Shown in pieces: positions 53,302-63,167 of a stretch of 64,000 nt of DNA (position 1 is its first letter; every line of letters starts with the position of its first letter). The stretch is from positions 84,218 through 148,217 of the forward strand of contig CACIRB010000001.1 of NCBI GenBank assembly GCA_902588925.1, given 5' to 3'. Source of the DNA: an uncultured Pelagibacteraceae bacterium. GTDB taxonomy: Bacteria > Pseudomonadota > Alphaproteobacteria > Pelagibacterales > Pelagibacteraceae. The notes beneath the pieces are model-generated. The model saw only the letters and a program-made list of their open reading frames with translations. It did no database searches and had not been told where the DNA came from. The translations under genes and the position numbers were made by a program.

Positions 53302-55779
53302 TTAGCCTAACTTGAGATTTTTAAGAACTTTAAATGGATTTTCATTTGAAACTTTTTTGCTCTGTGTCTTTTTAAATTTTTTAACAGGATTATATTTAAA
53401 AAACATATCTTGTTCTTTATCATAAGTTTTATAACCCATTTTTTGTAATAATTTTTTAAAGTTCTCTTTGCTACAACCTAAAAGATTTAACATTTCAGGT
53501 ATCATTTTTATTTCATTACTTTCTTTTGAAGTAGTATTAATTATTTGTACAAAGAGTCTTTCAAGAATATCTATTCTTACAAAAAGATTATCAAATTTTT
53601 CAAATCCACAGAGCAGCATAAAGTTTTTATTTTGAGAATCTTTATCTTCTAAAAAATTTAATCCAAAAGTTGGTGGTTTTAAATTATAGAATTTTTGATG
53701 AAAATTTTTCCACAATAAAGTTCTTAAAGATACAGCATCTGGTTTTATAAGTTGATAAAGGAATACATGGTATCTTCCAAATTTCACACCCAATTCTCTA
53801 AGTACTTTTCTATCTATTTGATCAAGATTTTTTAAATAATTAGAAACTTGTTCTCTTTTTAATACACCATTATTTTCATAAAGCTGATAAGCTAAAGCTT
53901 TAATCGATGATTTATCCACCTGTATATTTTTTAAATCAATTAAACTTTTCAAGACATTGATTATTTTTGAGTTTAGCCATTTTTGAATGAAATCATTTAG
54001 TTTTTGTTTTGGATTTTGTTCAATAATGTCATCAACAACTAATGTAAAATTAGGACTTAAATAATCATCCCCTGGTAACAGCCTAGCAATTGGAAATTCA
54101 TTCCAATATATTTTAAAATCTTCCTTTAAATCAATTAATCCTGTGTCTATAATTGATTGAATTCTTTTATCAAATTCAGGTCCAATTGACTGTCTAGCAG
54201 CTTTTTTTAGTGACTTGATATCAGTTTCAAGAGAGCCTTTTTTTAAATCTAATTCTAATTTCAAACCTTTGATCTTACCGATAAACTGATCATCTATTTT
54301 AACGTCATTGTTCTGTAATATTTCAGTTTTGAATTCCATGTCTTGTTTTAAACCTCTTGCAAGTATACTTGCTCTTTTGTCGATAAAAGTCTTGGTGAGT
54401 TCTTCATGAAGTCTGTCAGAAAGTCTATCTTCTAAATGTTTTGTTTTTTCTATCCAATAATTTTGATTTTCTACCCAATTATTTTTATTTGAAACATAAG
54501 ACCAAGTTCTTACATTTGCAATTCTATTTGACAAAGAATCTACATTTCCCTCTAATTTATCAAGTTTCATGAGCTGTAATCTCATGTAATCTTCTGAAAT
54601 AAGACCTTTTTCACTGTTTAAAAATTTAAAAACATTTCTGATCACTTCATAATGATTGCCGTAGGTTTTTTTAACAAAATCAGGTATCTGACAACATTCC
54701 CATAATAATTTAAGAGTTCTTTCGTTAAATTCTAGATTATTTTTTTCATCTTTTATAAAATATTTTAGTGCTCTTTCATCCTCACATTCATGAACTTTTC
54801 TTAACCATTCCATTTGAGGTCTTTCCTCAAGACTTTTAATTAGTGAATTTGGGTTGTTAAAATTAAGATCAGAATTTCTCCAGTATAAAGTTCTTATTTC
54901 TTCAAATTTATGTCCTTCAATTAATTCTACTTCTTCAGGAGAAATTTCTTTGCAATCACCAGTTATTCCAAAACCACCATCATTTAAATATCTTCCAGCT
55001 CTTCCTGCTATTTGACCTATTTCAGATAAATTTAATTTTCTTAATTTTTTTCCATCAAATTTTTTAAGGTTTGAAAAATATACGTAATCTAGATCCATAT
55101 TTATTCCCATTCCAATAGCGTCAGTGGCTACTAAAAAATCGACATCTCCAGATTGATAAAGCTCTACTTGAGCATTTCTCGTTTTAGGACTTAATGAACC
55201 CATAACGATAGCTGCCCCACCCTTTTGTCTTCTTATTAATTCTGCTATTGCATAAACTTCCTCCGCTGAAAAAGCTATAATTGCAGTTTTTCTATTTATT
55301 CTTGATATTTTTTTATGTCCAGCATAAGTGAGTTTTGACAATCTATCTCTATTAATAAATTCTATATCCTCGTTTAATTTAGATATGATGTTTTTAATAG
55401 TGCTAGAACCCATTAACATCGTAAGTTTTTCACCTCTTAAATTTAATAGTCTATCTGTGAATATGTGACCTCTTTCATGATCTGCACACATTTGGATTTC
55501 ATCTATACCCACAAATTCTAAATGTTTTTCAATGGGCATTGATTCGACTGTGCACAAATAATATTTTGCGTTTGTAGGAATTATTTTTTCTTCACCAGTT
55601 ATTAAAGCAACTTTGTCTATACTTATTTTTTTTATTACTTTATCGTAAACCTCTCTTGCTAATAATCTTAATGGGAAACCAATCATTCCGCTTTCAAAAG
55701 ATAGCATTGTGTCAATTGCAAGATGAGTTTTACCTGTGTTTGTTGGACCAAGAACAGCTGTAATTTTATTTTTAGGCAT
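53302..55779 (-). CDS. Suv3-like superfamily 2 RNA helicase
   Basis: An 825-aa helicase like mitochondrial SUV3, which unwinds RNA for degradation by PNPase in mitochondria. Motif I is LGPTNTGKTH (about 10-19), motif II is DEIQMCADHERGH, and the C-terminal helicase domain has ATDAIGMGINM and QIAGRAGRY. A long helical C-terminal part follows. Here pnp is present in the same window but not adjacent. The gene order helicase-TerB-fdxA-carD is conserved; an S4-domain gene that often lies between them is missing. Confidence 0.9.
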   Translation of the reverse strand: MPKNKITAVLGPTNTGKTHLAIDTMLSFESGMIGFPLRLLAREVYDKVIKKISIDKVALITGEEKIIPTNAKYYLCTVESMPIEKHLEFVGIDEIQMCADHERGHIFTDRLLNLRGEKLTMLMGSSTIKNIISKLNEDIEFINRDRLSKLTYAGHKKISRINRKTAIIAFSAEEVYAIAELIRRQKGGAAIVMGSLSPKTRNAQVELYQSGDVDFLVATDAIGMGINMDLDYVYFSNLKKFDGKKLRKLNLSEIGQIAGRAGRYLNDGGFGITGDCKEISPEEVELIEGHKFEEIRTLYWRNSDLNFNNPNSLIKSLEERPQMEWLRKVHECEDERALKYFIKDEKNNLEFNERTLKLLWECCQIPDFVKKTYGNHYEVIRNVFKFLNSEKGLISEDYMRLQLMKLDKLEGNVDSLSNRIANVRTWSYVSNKNNWVENQNYWIEKTKHLEDRLSDRLHEELTKTFIDKRASILARGLKQDMEFKTEILQNNDVKIDDQFIGKIKGLKLELDLKKGSLETDIKSLKKAARQSIGPEFDKRIQSIIDTGLIDLKEDFKIYWNEFPIARLLPGDDYLSPNFTLVVDDIIEQNPKQKLNDFIQKWLNSKIINVLKSLIDLKNIQVDKSSIKALAYQLYENNGVLKREQVSNYLKNLDQIDRKVLRELGVKFGRYHVFLYQLIKPDAVSLRTLLWKNFHQKFYNLKPPTFGLNFLEDKDSQNKNFMLLCGFEKFDNLFVRIDILERLFVQIINTTSKESNEIKMIPEMLNLLGCSKENFKKLLQKMGYKTYDKEQDMFFKYNPVKKFKKTQSKKVSNENPFKVLKNLKLG

Positions 55780-55953
55780 TTCTATCTTTGGTGTATATTT
55801 TTTTTTACCTACCAGATATTGTTAGTGCTAAAGAACAAAAATAGACTAAAACATGACCGAATCGGAGGGTAAAAAGTTCTCATTTTTATATTAATATTAA
55901 AGAGAATATCATAATTGAGATTAATTCTATAATAGTAATTTAATAAAATAAAA

Positions 55954-57915
55954 ATGACCAATAAACTTTGGGAAGCATCTTTAAAAGAGAAAAAAAATTC
56001 AAATCTTTATGCTTTTGAGAAATTTATTTCAAAAAAAATCAAAAAAAAATTTAATTTAAATTATAAAACTTTTTTAAATTGGACTGTTAAAAATTCACCT
56101 CTGTTTTGGAATTATTTCTGGGAATTTTCAGAAATTAAAGGATTGAAAAGTAAAAAAAAAATTAAAAAATCTAAAATATTTTATAAAAATTTATTTTTAC
56201 CAGGTAGCAAATTAAATTTTGGTGAGAATTTATTATCAAAAAATAATAATGACAAGGCAATCACTTTTATAAGTGAAAATAGCTTTAGAGAACAAAAATC
56301 TTGGAGAGAATTAAATTTAACCACAGGCAAAATTGTAAAGTTTTTAAAACAAATTAAAATTAAAAAAGGAGACAGAGTTGCAGCTTATATGCCTAATACT
56401 ATTGAGACAGTTGAAGCTTTTATAGCAGCAACTGCTATAGGAAGTATCTGGTCATCATGTAGTCCTGACTTTGGTATTAAAGGTGTTGTTGAAAGATTTT
56501 CTCAAATCAATCCGAGAGTTTTGTTCATTACAGATCAGTATTTTTATAATGGTAAAAAAATTAATGTTTTAGAGAGATTATCTGAAATTTTAAAATCTAT
56601 TCCATCAATCAGAAATGTTGTGATTGTTAATTACCCTGGAAAAAAATATGTCACTAATCATAGTAAATATAAGAAAATAAAATTAATTAAATGGCGTGAG
56701 ATTATTAAAAATCGATCTGAAAAAATAAATTTTAAAAAGTATGATTTTGAAAATGAGTTGGCTATTTTATATTCAAGTGGAACAACTGGAAAACCAAAAT
56801 GTATTTGTCACAGAACTGGCGGAGTTCTTCTTCAGCATAAGAAAGAACACCAATTACATTGTGATATAAAAGAAAATGATAATGTGTTTTATTTTAGCAC
56901 TTGTGGTTGGATGATGTGGAATTGGTTAGTTAGCTCGTTAGCTTCAAAAGCATCAATAGTCCTTTTTGATGGCTCTCCAATGTATAAAACAAGTGACTTA
57001 CTTTTAAAAATAGCACAAAGAGAAAAAATTACTCTGTTTGGAATTAGTGCTAAATATATTGATGCTTTAAGGAAATTAGAACCTAATCTTAAATTTAAAT
57101 ATAAACTTCAAAAACTAAAAACAATATGTTCAACAGGTTCTCCTTTATCAAAAGAAGGTTTTAAATATGTTTATAAAAATATTAAAAAGAAAGTTCATCT
57201 CTCATCTATTTCAGGAGGTACAGATATTGTATCGTGTTTTGTTTTAGGAAATATATATCAGCCAGTAAATATTGGTGAAATACAAAATTCAGGTTTAGGT
57301 TTAGATGTTGATGTCTTTAACGATAGAGGCAAATCTTTAAAAAATTCTAAAGGTGAACTTGTTTGTAAAAATCCATTTCCATCAATGCCTCTTAAATTTT
57401 GGAATGATAGAAATGACGTAAAATTTAAAAAAGCTTACTTCAATAGATATAAAAATACTTGGCATCATGGTGATTATGCTGAAAGAAAAAATACTGACGG
57501 TTTTATTATACATGGAAGATCTGATACTACCCTTAATCCAGGAGGTGTAAGGTTAGGTACAGCTGAAATATATTCAGAGGTAGAAAAGTTTGAAGAAATT
57601 AAAGAAGCACTCGTAGTTGGTCAATCTTGGGATAACGATATAAGAATAATTCTTTTCGTTGTAATGACTAATGGATACGCACTTAATGATACTTTACTAA
57701 ATAGAATACAAACTCAAATAAAAACAAATGCCTCACCTCGGCATGTCCCTAGTAAAGTAATTGTTGTAAAAGATATTCCAAGAACTAAAAGTGGTAAAAT
57801 TGTTGAGCTTGCAGTTAAAAGTACTATAGAAGGAAGCATTGTTAAAAACAAAGAGGCCTTAGCAAATCCAGAAGTTTTAAAACAATACAAAAATTTGAAA
57901 CAGTTAAGTTATTAA
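55954..57915 (+). CDS. Acetoacetate--CoA ligase
   Basis: AMP-forming ligase that activates acetoacetate. The 653 residues match acetoacetyl-CoA synthetase: N-terminal LWEASLKEKKNSNLYAFEKF, the AMP-binding motif LYSSGTTGKPK (about 269-279), CGWMMWNWLVS, ISGGTDIVSCF and the C-terminal PRTKSGKIVELAVK with the acyl-adenylate lysine. The enzyme lets ketone-type C4 compounds enter metabolism. The aminotransferase gene follows without a gap. The 174-base region upstream holds no other gene. Confidence 0.92.
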   Translation: MTNKLWEASLKEKKNSNLYAFEKFISKKIKKKFNLNYKTFLNWTVKNSPLFWNYFWEFSEIKGLKSKKKIKKSKIFYKNLFLPGSKLNFGENLLSKNNNDKAITFISENSFREQKSWRELNLTTGKIVKFLKQIKIKKGDRVAAYMPNTIETVEAFIAATAIGSIWSSCSPDFGIKGVVERFSQINPRVLFITDQYFYNGKKINVLERLSEILKSIPSIRNVVIVNYPGKKYVTNHSKYKKIKLIKWREIIKNRSEKINFKKYDFENELAILYSSGTTGKPKCICHRTGGVLLQHKKEHQLHCDIKENDNVFYFSTCGWMMWNWLVSSLASKASIVLFDGSPMYKTSDLLLKIAQREKITLFGISAKYIDALRKLEPNLKFKYKLQKLKTICSTGSPLSKEGFKYVYKNIKKKVHLSSISGGTDIVSCFVLGNIYQPVNIGEIQNSGLGLDVDVFNDRGKSLKNSKGELVCKNPFPSMPLKFWNDRNDVKFKKAYFNRYKNTWHHGDYAERKNTDGFIIHGRSDTTLNPGGVRLGTAEIYSEVEKFEEIKEALVVGQSWDNDIRIILFVVMTNGYALNDTLLNRIQTQIKTNASPRHVPSKVIVVKDIPRTKSGKIVELAVKSTIEGSIVKNKEALANPEVLKQYKNLKQLSY

Positions 57916-59142
57916 ATGTTAAAAAATATAGTTAAAGATTTAAAACCATCTTCTACACTAGCAATCAATGAAGTTTCAAAAAAACTTGAAGATGAAGGAA
58001 AAAAAATATTTAAATTTGGTTTTGGGCAATCACCTTTTAAAGTTCCACAAGATGTTGTAGAGGAGCTTAAAAATAATGCATATCAAAATAAATATTTACC
58101 CATGCAGGGTCTTTTCGATCTAAGACAGTCTGTTGCAAAATACACATCAAAGAAAAAAAATTATCAATATAATTCTGAAAATGTCATCATAGGACCAGGC
58201 TCTAAAGAGTTGATGTTTTTACTTCATGTAATATTCGATGGTGAAATTATTTTACCTGCACCTAGTTGGGTTTCTTACGCCCCACAAGCAATATTAGGAA
58301 GAAACAAAATTAAAATATTACAAACAAAAAGAGAAAATAATTGGTTCCCTACAGCTCAAGAAATAGAGGAAGTAATATTAAAAGATAAAAATAAAAATTA
58401 TTTATTATTTTTAAATTCCCCCAATAATCCTTCAGGGCAAGTTTGTGAAAATTTGGAAGAAATTTCTAATGTTGCAAATAAATATAATCTTATAATTTTA
58501 TCTGATGAAATATATTCAGAATTAACTTTTATAAACAATTACAAGTCTATTTCAAACTTTTGCCCTGAAAAAACAATTATCAGCACTGGTCTAAGTAAGT
58601 GGTGTGGAGCTGGTGGTTGGAGATTAGGGTATTTTATTGTTCCAGAGGGTTTAAATAATTTAAAAAAAATGATTAATGTTTTGGCTAGTGAAACTTTTTC
58701 AGCAGTAAGTGCGCCTATTCAATATGCTGCAATAAAAGCTTATGAAAACAATCATAGTAAATACATTAATAAATCTAAAAATATTTTAAAGGCTGTTGGC
58801 AATTATGTTTATTTAAATTTAAAATCAAACAAAATTTTAATTAATGAACCTCAAGGAGGTTTCTACTTAATGCCTGAATTTTTAAATTCTAAATTTAAAA
58901 CTTCATCAGAAATGTGTGAAAATATTTTAAATGAAACAGGTGTTGCATTATTACCTGGATCTGATTTTGGATTTTATGAAAGTAAAATGTTAACAAGATT
59001 AAGCTTTACTGATTTTGATGGAGAAAAGTTTATGAATAGTATTGAAGAAGATCAGTCTATTGATTTTGATATAATTAAAAAGTTAGCACCAAAGATTATA
59101 GAAGGTGTTGATAATTTAAAAAAATGGTCAGAAAATCTTTAA
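57916..59142 (+). CDS. PLP-dependent aminotransferase (class I/II, aspartate aminotransferase-like)
   Basis: A 408-aa fold-type I aminotransferase. NSPNNPSGQV (about 174-183), LSDEIYSELTF with the cofactor Asp and Tyr, and STGLSKWCGAGGWRLGY with the PLP lysine are clear. It begins directly after the acetoacetate ligase stop, so the two are likely cotranscribed. The amino donor and acceptor cannot be set from sequence. A link with the TAXI transporter downstream (83-base gap) is possible. Confidence 0.88.
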   Translation: MLKNIVKDLKPSSTLAINEVSKKLEDEGKKIFKFGFGQSPFKVPQDVVEELKNNAYQNKYLPMQGLFDLRQSVAKYTSKKKNYQYNSENVIIGPGSKELMFLLHVIFDGEIILPAPSWVSYAPQAILGRNKIKILQTKRENNWFPTAQEIEEVILKDKNKNYLLFLNSPNNPSGQVCENLEEISNVANKYNLIILSDEIYSELTFINNYKSISNFCPEKTIISTGLSKWCGAGGWRLGYFIVPEGLNNLKKMINVLASETFSAVSAPIQYAAIKAYENNHSKYINKSKNILKAVGNYVYLNLKSNKILINEPQGGFYLMPEFLNSKFKTSSEMCENILNETGVALLPGSDFGFYESKMLTRLSFTDFDGEKFMNSIEEDQSIDFDIIKKLAPKIIEGVDNLKKWSENL

Positions 59143-59225
59143 AATCACCCTGTACATCCATTATAATTTTTTGGTAAGATTAATTTATAAAAATAACGAC
59201 ATACAATTATAGAGAGGGGAAAATA

Positions 59226-60230
59226 ATGAAAAAAATAATTACATCTCTATCAAGTGCTTTACTGATTTTATTTGCATCACTGTCATTAACTACAGTTGCT
59301 AAATCAGCCGAGTTCTTTACGATAGGAACTGGTGGACCTACTGGAGTATATTTCCAAACAGGTAACGCTATATGTAAAATGCTTCACAAATCAGCAATTA
59401 GTGCTGAGCATGGAAGAAAAAAAGGTACAGCTAAAGCATATAGATGTACAGCTCCATCAACAGGTGGTTCAAACTATAATATTGGACAAATAGCAGCTGG
59501 AGAATTTCAGTTTGGCGTAGCTCAATCTGACTGGCAATATCACGCAGTGAATGGTTCAAGCAAATGGGAAGGAAAACAGTTTAGTGATTTGAGAGCTGTG
59601 TTTTCAGTTCACAACGAACCTTTTCAAATTTGGGCCAGAAAAAAAGCAAGAATTAAAGATTTTGCTGACTTAGAAGGCAAAGTAGTTAACATTGGTAACC
59701 CTGGTTCTGGTCAGAGAGGAACTATGGAAGAATTAATGAAAGCTATGGGTGTTGATAATAGTTTCTTTAAATCAACTACAGAGCTAACTTCTTCAGAGCA
59801 AGTGAAAGCTTTATGCGATGGTAAAATCGATGCATTTGGTTATTCGGTTGGATTTCCAAATGGTGCAATGGAACAAGCAGCAACTTGTGCCGCTAAAGCA
59901 TCTCCGATCAATTTGACCGGACCAGAAGTCCAAGGTTTAATTGATGGTGCTGATTATTATGCACAAGCTGTAATTCCTAAAGGCACTTATACTAAACAGA
60001 AAAAAGATGCTACTACATTTGGTGTTAAAGCAACAGTCGTAACTTCGGCAGATGTTTCTGAAGAATTAGTATACTTAGTTACAAAAGCAGTTTTTGAAAA
60101 CTTTGATGATTTCAAAAAACAACATCCAGCATTTGGATTTTTGGAAAAGAAAAACATGATTAAAGACGGTTTATCTGCTCCATTACATCCTGGTGCAATT
60201 AAATATTACAAAGAAGCTGGATTAATGTAA
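59226..60230 (+). CDS. TAXI-family TRAP transporter substrate-binding protein
   Basis: A 334-aa periplasmic receptor. The signal peptide is residues 1-28 (cleavage at KSA-EFF). The mature part opens FFTIGTGGPTGVYFQTGNAIC, the TAXI signature, followed by an insertion with RKKGTAKAYRCTAPSTGGS, GEFQFGVAQSDW and NIGNPGSGQRG. TAXI proteins are thought to bind glutamate, 2-oxoglutarate or related acids; the ligand here is unknown. A very strong GAGAGGGGA ribosome binding site precedes the ATG, and a terminator separates it from the permease gene. Confidence 0.94.
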   Translation: MKKIITSLSSALLILFASLSLTTVAKSAEFFTIGTGGPTGVYFQTGNAICKMLHKSAISAEHGRKKGTAKAYRCTAPSTGGSNYNIGQIAAGEFQFGVAQSDWQYHAVNGSSKWEGKQFSDLRAVFSVHNEPFQIWARKKARIKDFADLEGKVVNIGNPGSGQRGTMEELMKAMGVDNSFFKSTTELTSSEQVKALCDGKIDAFGYSVGFPNGAMEQAATCAAKASPINLTGPEVQGLIDGADYYAQAVIPKGTYTKQKKDATTFGVKATVVTSADVSEELVYLVTKAVFENFDDFKKQHPAFGFLEKKNMIKDGLSAPLHPGAIKYYKEAGLM

Positions 60231-60250
60231 TCCAAGTTTTTTACTTTTTG

Positions 60251-60284
60251 AAAGGCCTGGTAATTTTTACCGGGCCTTTTTTTT
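60251..60284 (+). terminator. Terminator between TAXI receptor and permease
   Basis: Stem AAAGGCCTGGTAA / TTACCGGGCCTTT (one T-G pair) closed by a short T loop and followed by eight T. It lies 21 bases after the receptor stop and 18 bases before the permease ATG. Partial read-through would give more receptor than permease mRNA. Confidence 0.9.
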
Positions 60285-60302
60285 ATGGTATGAATATTTC
60301 TT

Positions 60303-62624
60303 ATGAGTGACTCAATTAGCGCCAATATAAAAAATAAAATAAGCGAAGATTTATCACCAACTAGAAACATTACTGGATTTCATTTAAAGATCGTTTCTGC
60401 AATAGCCATCATTTGGTCCTTATTTCAACTTTGGTATGCATCACCATTTCCATTTATGTTGAATTTTGGAATGTTCAAAGGTTTACCTGCTAGAGCAATA
60501 CATTTAGGATTTGCGTTAACTTTAGCATTTTTAATTTACCCAGTAGCAAAAGGAAAAAAGATTTCATTTTTTGACGTTATAATAAGTTTTGTGGGTGCTT
60601 TTTCTTGTCTCTATATTTATTTTTTTTATGATCAATTAGTAGAGAGGGGCGGTGTCCTTCTAAGTTTGAAAATCACTGATACATTTAATTTACCAGTAGA
60701 ATTAATTTTGGGAGGATGTGGTATTTTAATCCTTCTAGAAGCCACAAGAAGAGCAATTGGATTACCTTTAGTTATAATTGCAACTTGTTTTTTATTATTT
60801 TCATATTTTGGAAGATATGCACCAGATATAATCTCTCATGGAGGTTTGTCTCTAAATAGATTGGTAGGATTTCAATGGTTGGATCAAGAGGCAATATTTG
60901 GAATCCCTATTGGAGTTTCTGTAGATTTTATTTTTCTATTCGTTTTATTTGGTGCCTTACTTGAAACAGCAGGTGGTGGTAAATATTTTTTAGACTTAGC
61001 TTTTGCAATGGTTGGTAAAATGAGAGGAGGACCAGCTAAAGCTGCAATTCTAGGTTCAGGAATGACTGGTTTAATTTCAGGATCATCAATTGCTAATACT
61101 GTAACCACTGGAACATTTACTATTCCAATAATGAAAAAAACAGGTTTCTCTAAAGAAAAGGCAGGCGCAATCGAGGTTTCATCATCTGTAAATGGACAAA
61201 TAATGCCTCCTGTAATGGGTGCTGCAGCATTTGTGATGGCAAGTTTTATTGGAGTTACTTATTTTGAAATAGTTAAACATGCTTTTTTACCTGCAATTAT
61301 TTCTTATATCGCTTTATTTTATATATCTCACTTAGAAGCTCTAAAATTAAATCTGAAAGGAATGAACGATGCTGATGTTCCTAATTTGAGAAAAACGTTT
61401 TTATCTGGAATTCACTTTTTAATTCCTATTTTTGTTTTAATTTATACTCTTGTTTATTTAAGGTTTACTGCTTCGTATTCAATTTTTTATGCAACAATTA
61501 CTTTAATTTTAGTCAATCTAATTAATTTAATAATTAAAAATAATTATTCCAAAGACTCTTTTAAAGAATGGTTTAATCAAACAATCGTTGGTTTTGAAAA
61601 AGGAGCATTAAATATGGTAGCAGTTGGTATTGCAATTGCTACAGCTGGCATCATCGTAGGTGCAGTTGGCTCAACAGGCTTAAGTACAAACTTAATTATT
61701 GTTATCGAGTCTATTGCTAAAGATAACGTCACAATATTGTTATTTTTAACAATAATTTTATGTTTATTATTAGGAATGGGTTTACCAACTACAGCAAACT
61801 ATGTTGTGGTTGCATCTTTGATGGCAACCGTTTTAGTTGATGTTGGTAATGCATCTGGATTTATTTTTCCACTGATAGCAGTTCATTTATTTGTTTTTTA
61901 CTTTGGACTGATGGCAGATGTAACACCACCAGTAGGATTAGCGTCTTATGCAGCAGCGGGAATATCCGGAGGAGATCCATTAAGAACTGGAGTTCAAGCT
62001 TTTTGGTATAGTTTAAGAACAGGAATATTACCAATAGTCTTTTTGTTTAATCACGAACTTTTACTTATTGGTATTGAGAATATCTGGCATGGGCTTGTTG
62101 TTATTATAACATCATTAATCGGAATTTTAGTTTTTACATCAGCAACTCAAGGTTGGTTTATAAATAGACTTAAATGGTATGAGATAATTATTTTTTTAAT
62201 CATTTCTATTTCTTTATTGTCTCCAGATTTTATTTTAAATAAATTTTATCCAAAATATAATTATGAAGAAATTAGTAAAATAAACTCATTAAAATTAGAT
62301 TCAAAAAAAGAAATTCAAATTAAAGTAACAAGACCTAGTTTGTATGGAGAAAGGTATAAACTTTTTGTAATATCAAAAAATACTTTTGAAGATCATTTTA
62401 CTCTTGAGGATTATGGGATTACTTTATTAGCACAGGATGAAAAAATAATAGTTGATAATTTAAAATGGAATGGAGAAGCAAAAAAAAATGGTTTTGAAAT
62501 GGGAGACTTTATCAGTGAATTCAAAATTGAAAATTCTGCTAGACCATCAAAAAATATAGTTTATCCAATTGCTTTAATTGTGCTGGTAATTTGTGGATAT
62601 TTTAATATCAGAAGAAAAGAATAA
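60303..62624 (+). CDS. TRAP transporter fused permease (4TM/12TM, TAXI type)
   Basis: A 773-aa inner-membrane secondary transporter with DctQ- and DctM-like parts fused. About 4-5 N-terminal helices are followed by the large DctM-like domain with GGPAKAAILGSGMTGLISGSS-type sequence and GQIMPPVMGAAAFVMA, and GLPTTANYVVVASLM. A hydrophilic C-terminal domain (about 645-755, resembling DUF3394) ends with a last helix. It works with the receptor encoded just upstream, using an ion gradient. Confidence 0.93.
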   Translation: MSDSISANIKNKISEDLSPTRNITGFHLKIVSAIAIIWSLFQLWYASPFPFMLNFGMFKGLPARAIHLGFALTLAFLIYPVAKGKKISFFDVIISFVGAFSCLYIYFFYDQLVERGGVLLSLKITDTFNLPVELILGGCGILILLEATRRAIGLPLVIIATCFLLFSYFGRYAPDIISHGGLSLNRLVGFQWLDQEAIFGIPIGVSVDFIFLFVLFGALLETAGGGKYFLDLAFAMVGKMRGGPAKAAILGSGMTGLISGSSIANTVTTGTFTIPIMKKTGFSKEKAGAIEVSSSVNGQIMPPVMGAAAFVMASFIGVTYFEIVKHAFLPAIISYIALFYISHLEALKLNLKGMNDADVPNLRKTFLSGIHFLIPIFVLIYTLVYLRFTASYSIFYATITLILVNLINLIIKNNYSKDSFKEWFNQTIVGFEKGALNMVAVGIAIATAGIIVGAVGSTGLSTNLIIVIESIAKDNVTILLFLTIILCLLLGMGLPTTANYVVVASLMATVLVDVGNASGFIFPLIAVHLFVFYFGLMADVTPPVGLASYAAAGISGGDPLRTGVQAFWYSLRTGILPIVFLFNHELLLIGIENIWHGLVVIITSLIGILVFTSATQGWFINRLKWYEIIIFLIISISLLSPDFILNKFYPKYNYEEISKINSLKLDSKKEIQIKVTRPSLYGERYKLFVISKNTFEDHFTLEDYGITLLAQDEKIIVDNLKWNGEAKKNGFEMGDFISEFKIENSARPSKNIVYPIALIVLVICGYFNIRRKE

Positions 62625-62625
62625 A

Positions 62626-63051
62626 TTAACCGCCTGGACCAAAATTTGAGGGTTTGACTTTTAAAATTTTCCAAACTCCTGTTGCTGATGTTATAATTTT
62701 GTTGTTACATCTAAGCTCACAAAATAAAAATATCAATGTGTTGGTTTTTTTTAATATTTTTGTGTGACCAATAATTTCATCACCAACTTTTGAAGCGCCA
62801 ATAAATTTAATATCTAACGAAATAGTTACACATGGAGCATTATCAGCAGATCTGTGAGCTGCAGTTCCAGCACCAGCATCTATTAATGCTGACAGATAAC
62901 CCCCATGAGTTATTCCGGCAGCATTTAAGTGATTTTCATTTATGGTAGATTTGAATTCATATTCAGTTTCAGAAATGTTTCTAAACAAAACACCTCCATT
63001 GTGTCTCATGAACCCAGGGGTTAAACTTATTTGTTCAAATTCATTACTCAT
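62626..63051 (-). CDS. PaaI-family hotdog-fold thioesterase
   Basis: A 141-aa protein with the hotdog acyl-CoA thioesterase fold. HLNAAGITHGGYLSALIDAGAGTAAH carries the usual HGG loop and the active-site acidic residue on the following helix. The substrate could be an aryl- or acyl-CoA; none is implied by neighbours. The stop is 1 base from the convergent permease stop. A 32-aa membrane ORF ends 5 bases upstream and may be cotranscribed. Confidence 0.9.
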   Translation of the reverse strand: MSNEFEQISLTPGFMRHNGGVLFRNISETEYEFKSTINENHLNAAGITHGGYLSALIDAGAGTAAHRSADNAPCVTISLDIKFIGASKVGDEIIGHTKILKKTNTLIFLFCELRCNNKIITSATGVWKILKVKPSNFGPGG

Positions 63052-63056
63052 AAAAT

Positions 63057-63155
63057 TTATAATACAATTGTTAATAGCAATATTATTAATGCAACCATTA
63101 TAAAAAAGTAAATTACTGATTTTTGTAAAGAAATTTTTTTTATATGATCAAACAT
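63057..63155 (-). CDS. Small single-pass membrane protein (hypothetical)
   Basis: A 32-aa ORF too short for the track. It begins MFDHIKKISLQKSV and continues as one hydrophobic helix (about 15-32) rich in Ile and Leu. A GAG lies just before the ATG. The stop is 5 bases upstream of the thioesterase ATG, which suggests a shared transcript. Not recognised. A chance ORF is possible because AT-rich DNA easily encodes hydrophobic runs. Confidence 0.5.
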   Translation of the reverse strand: MFDHIKKISLQKSVIYFFIMVALIILLLTIVL

Positions 63156-63167
63156 CTCAATTTATAA

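Noticed and set aside
55857-55865. Short palindrome CCGAATCGG in the gap before the acetoacetate ligase gene
   Set aside because: Only 9 bases, no second copy noticed and no clear relation to promoter boxes.
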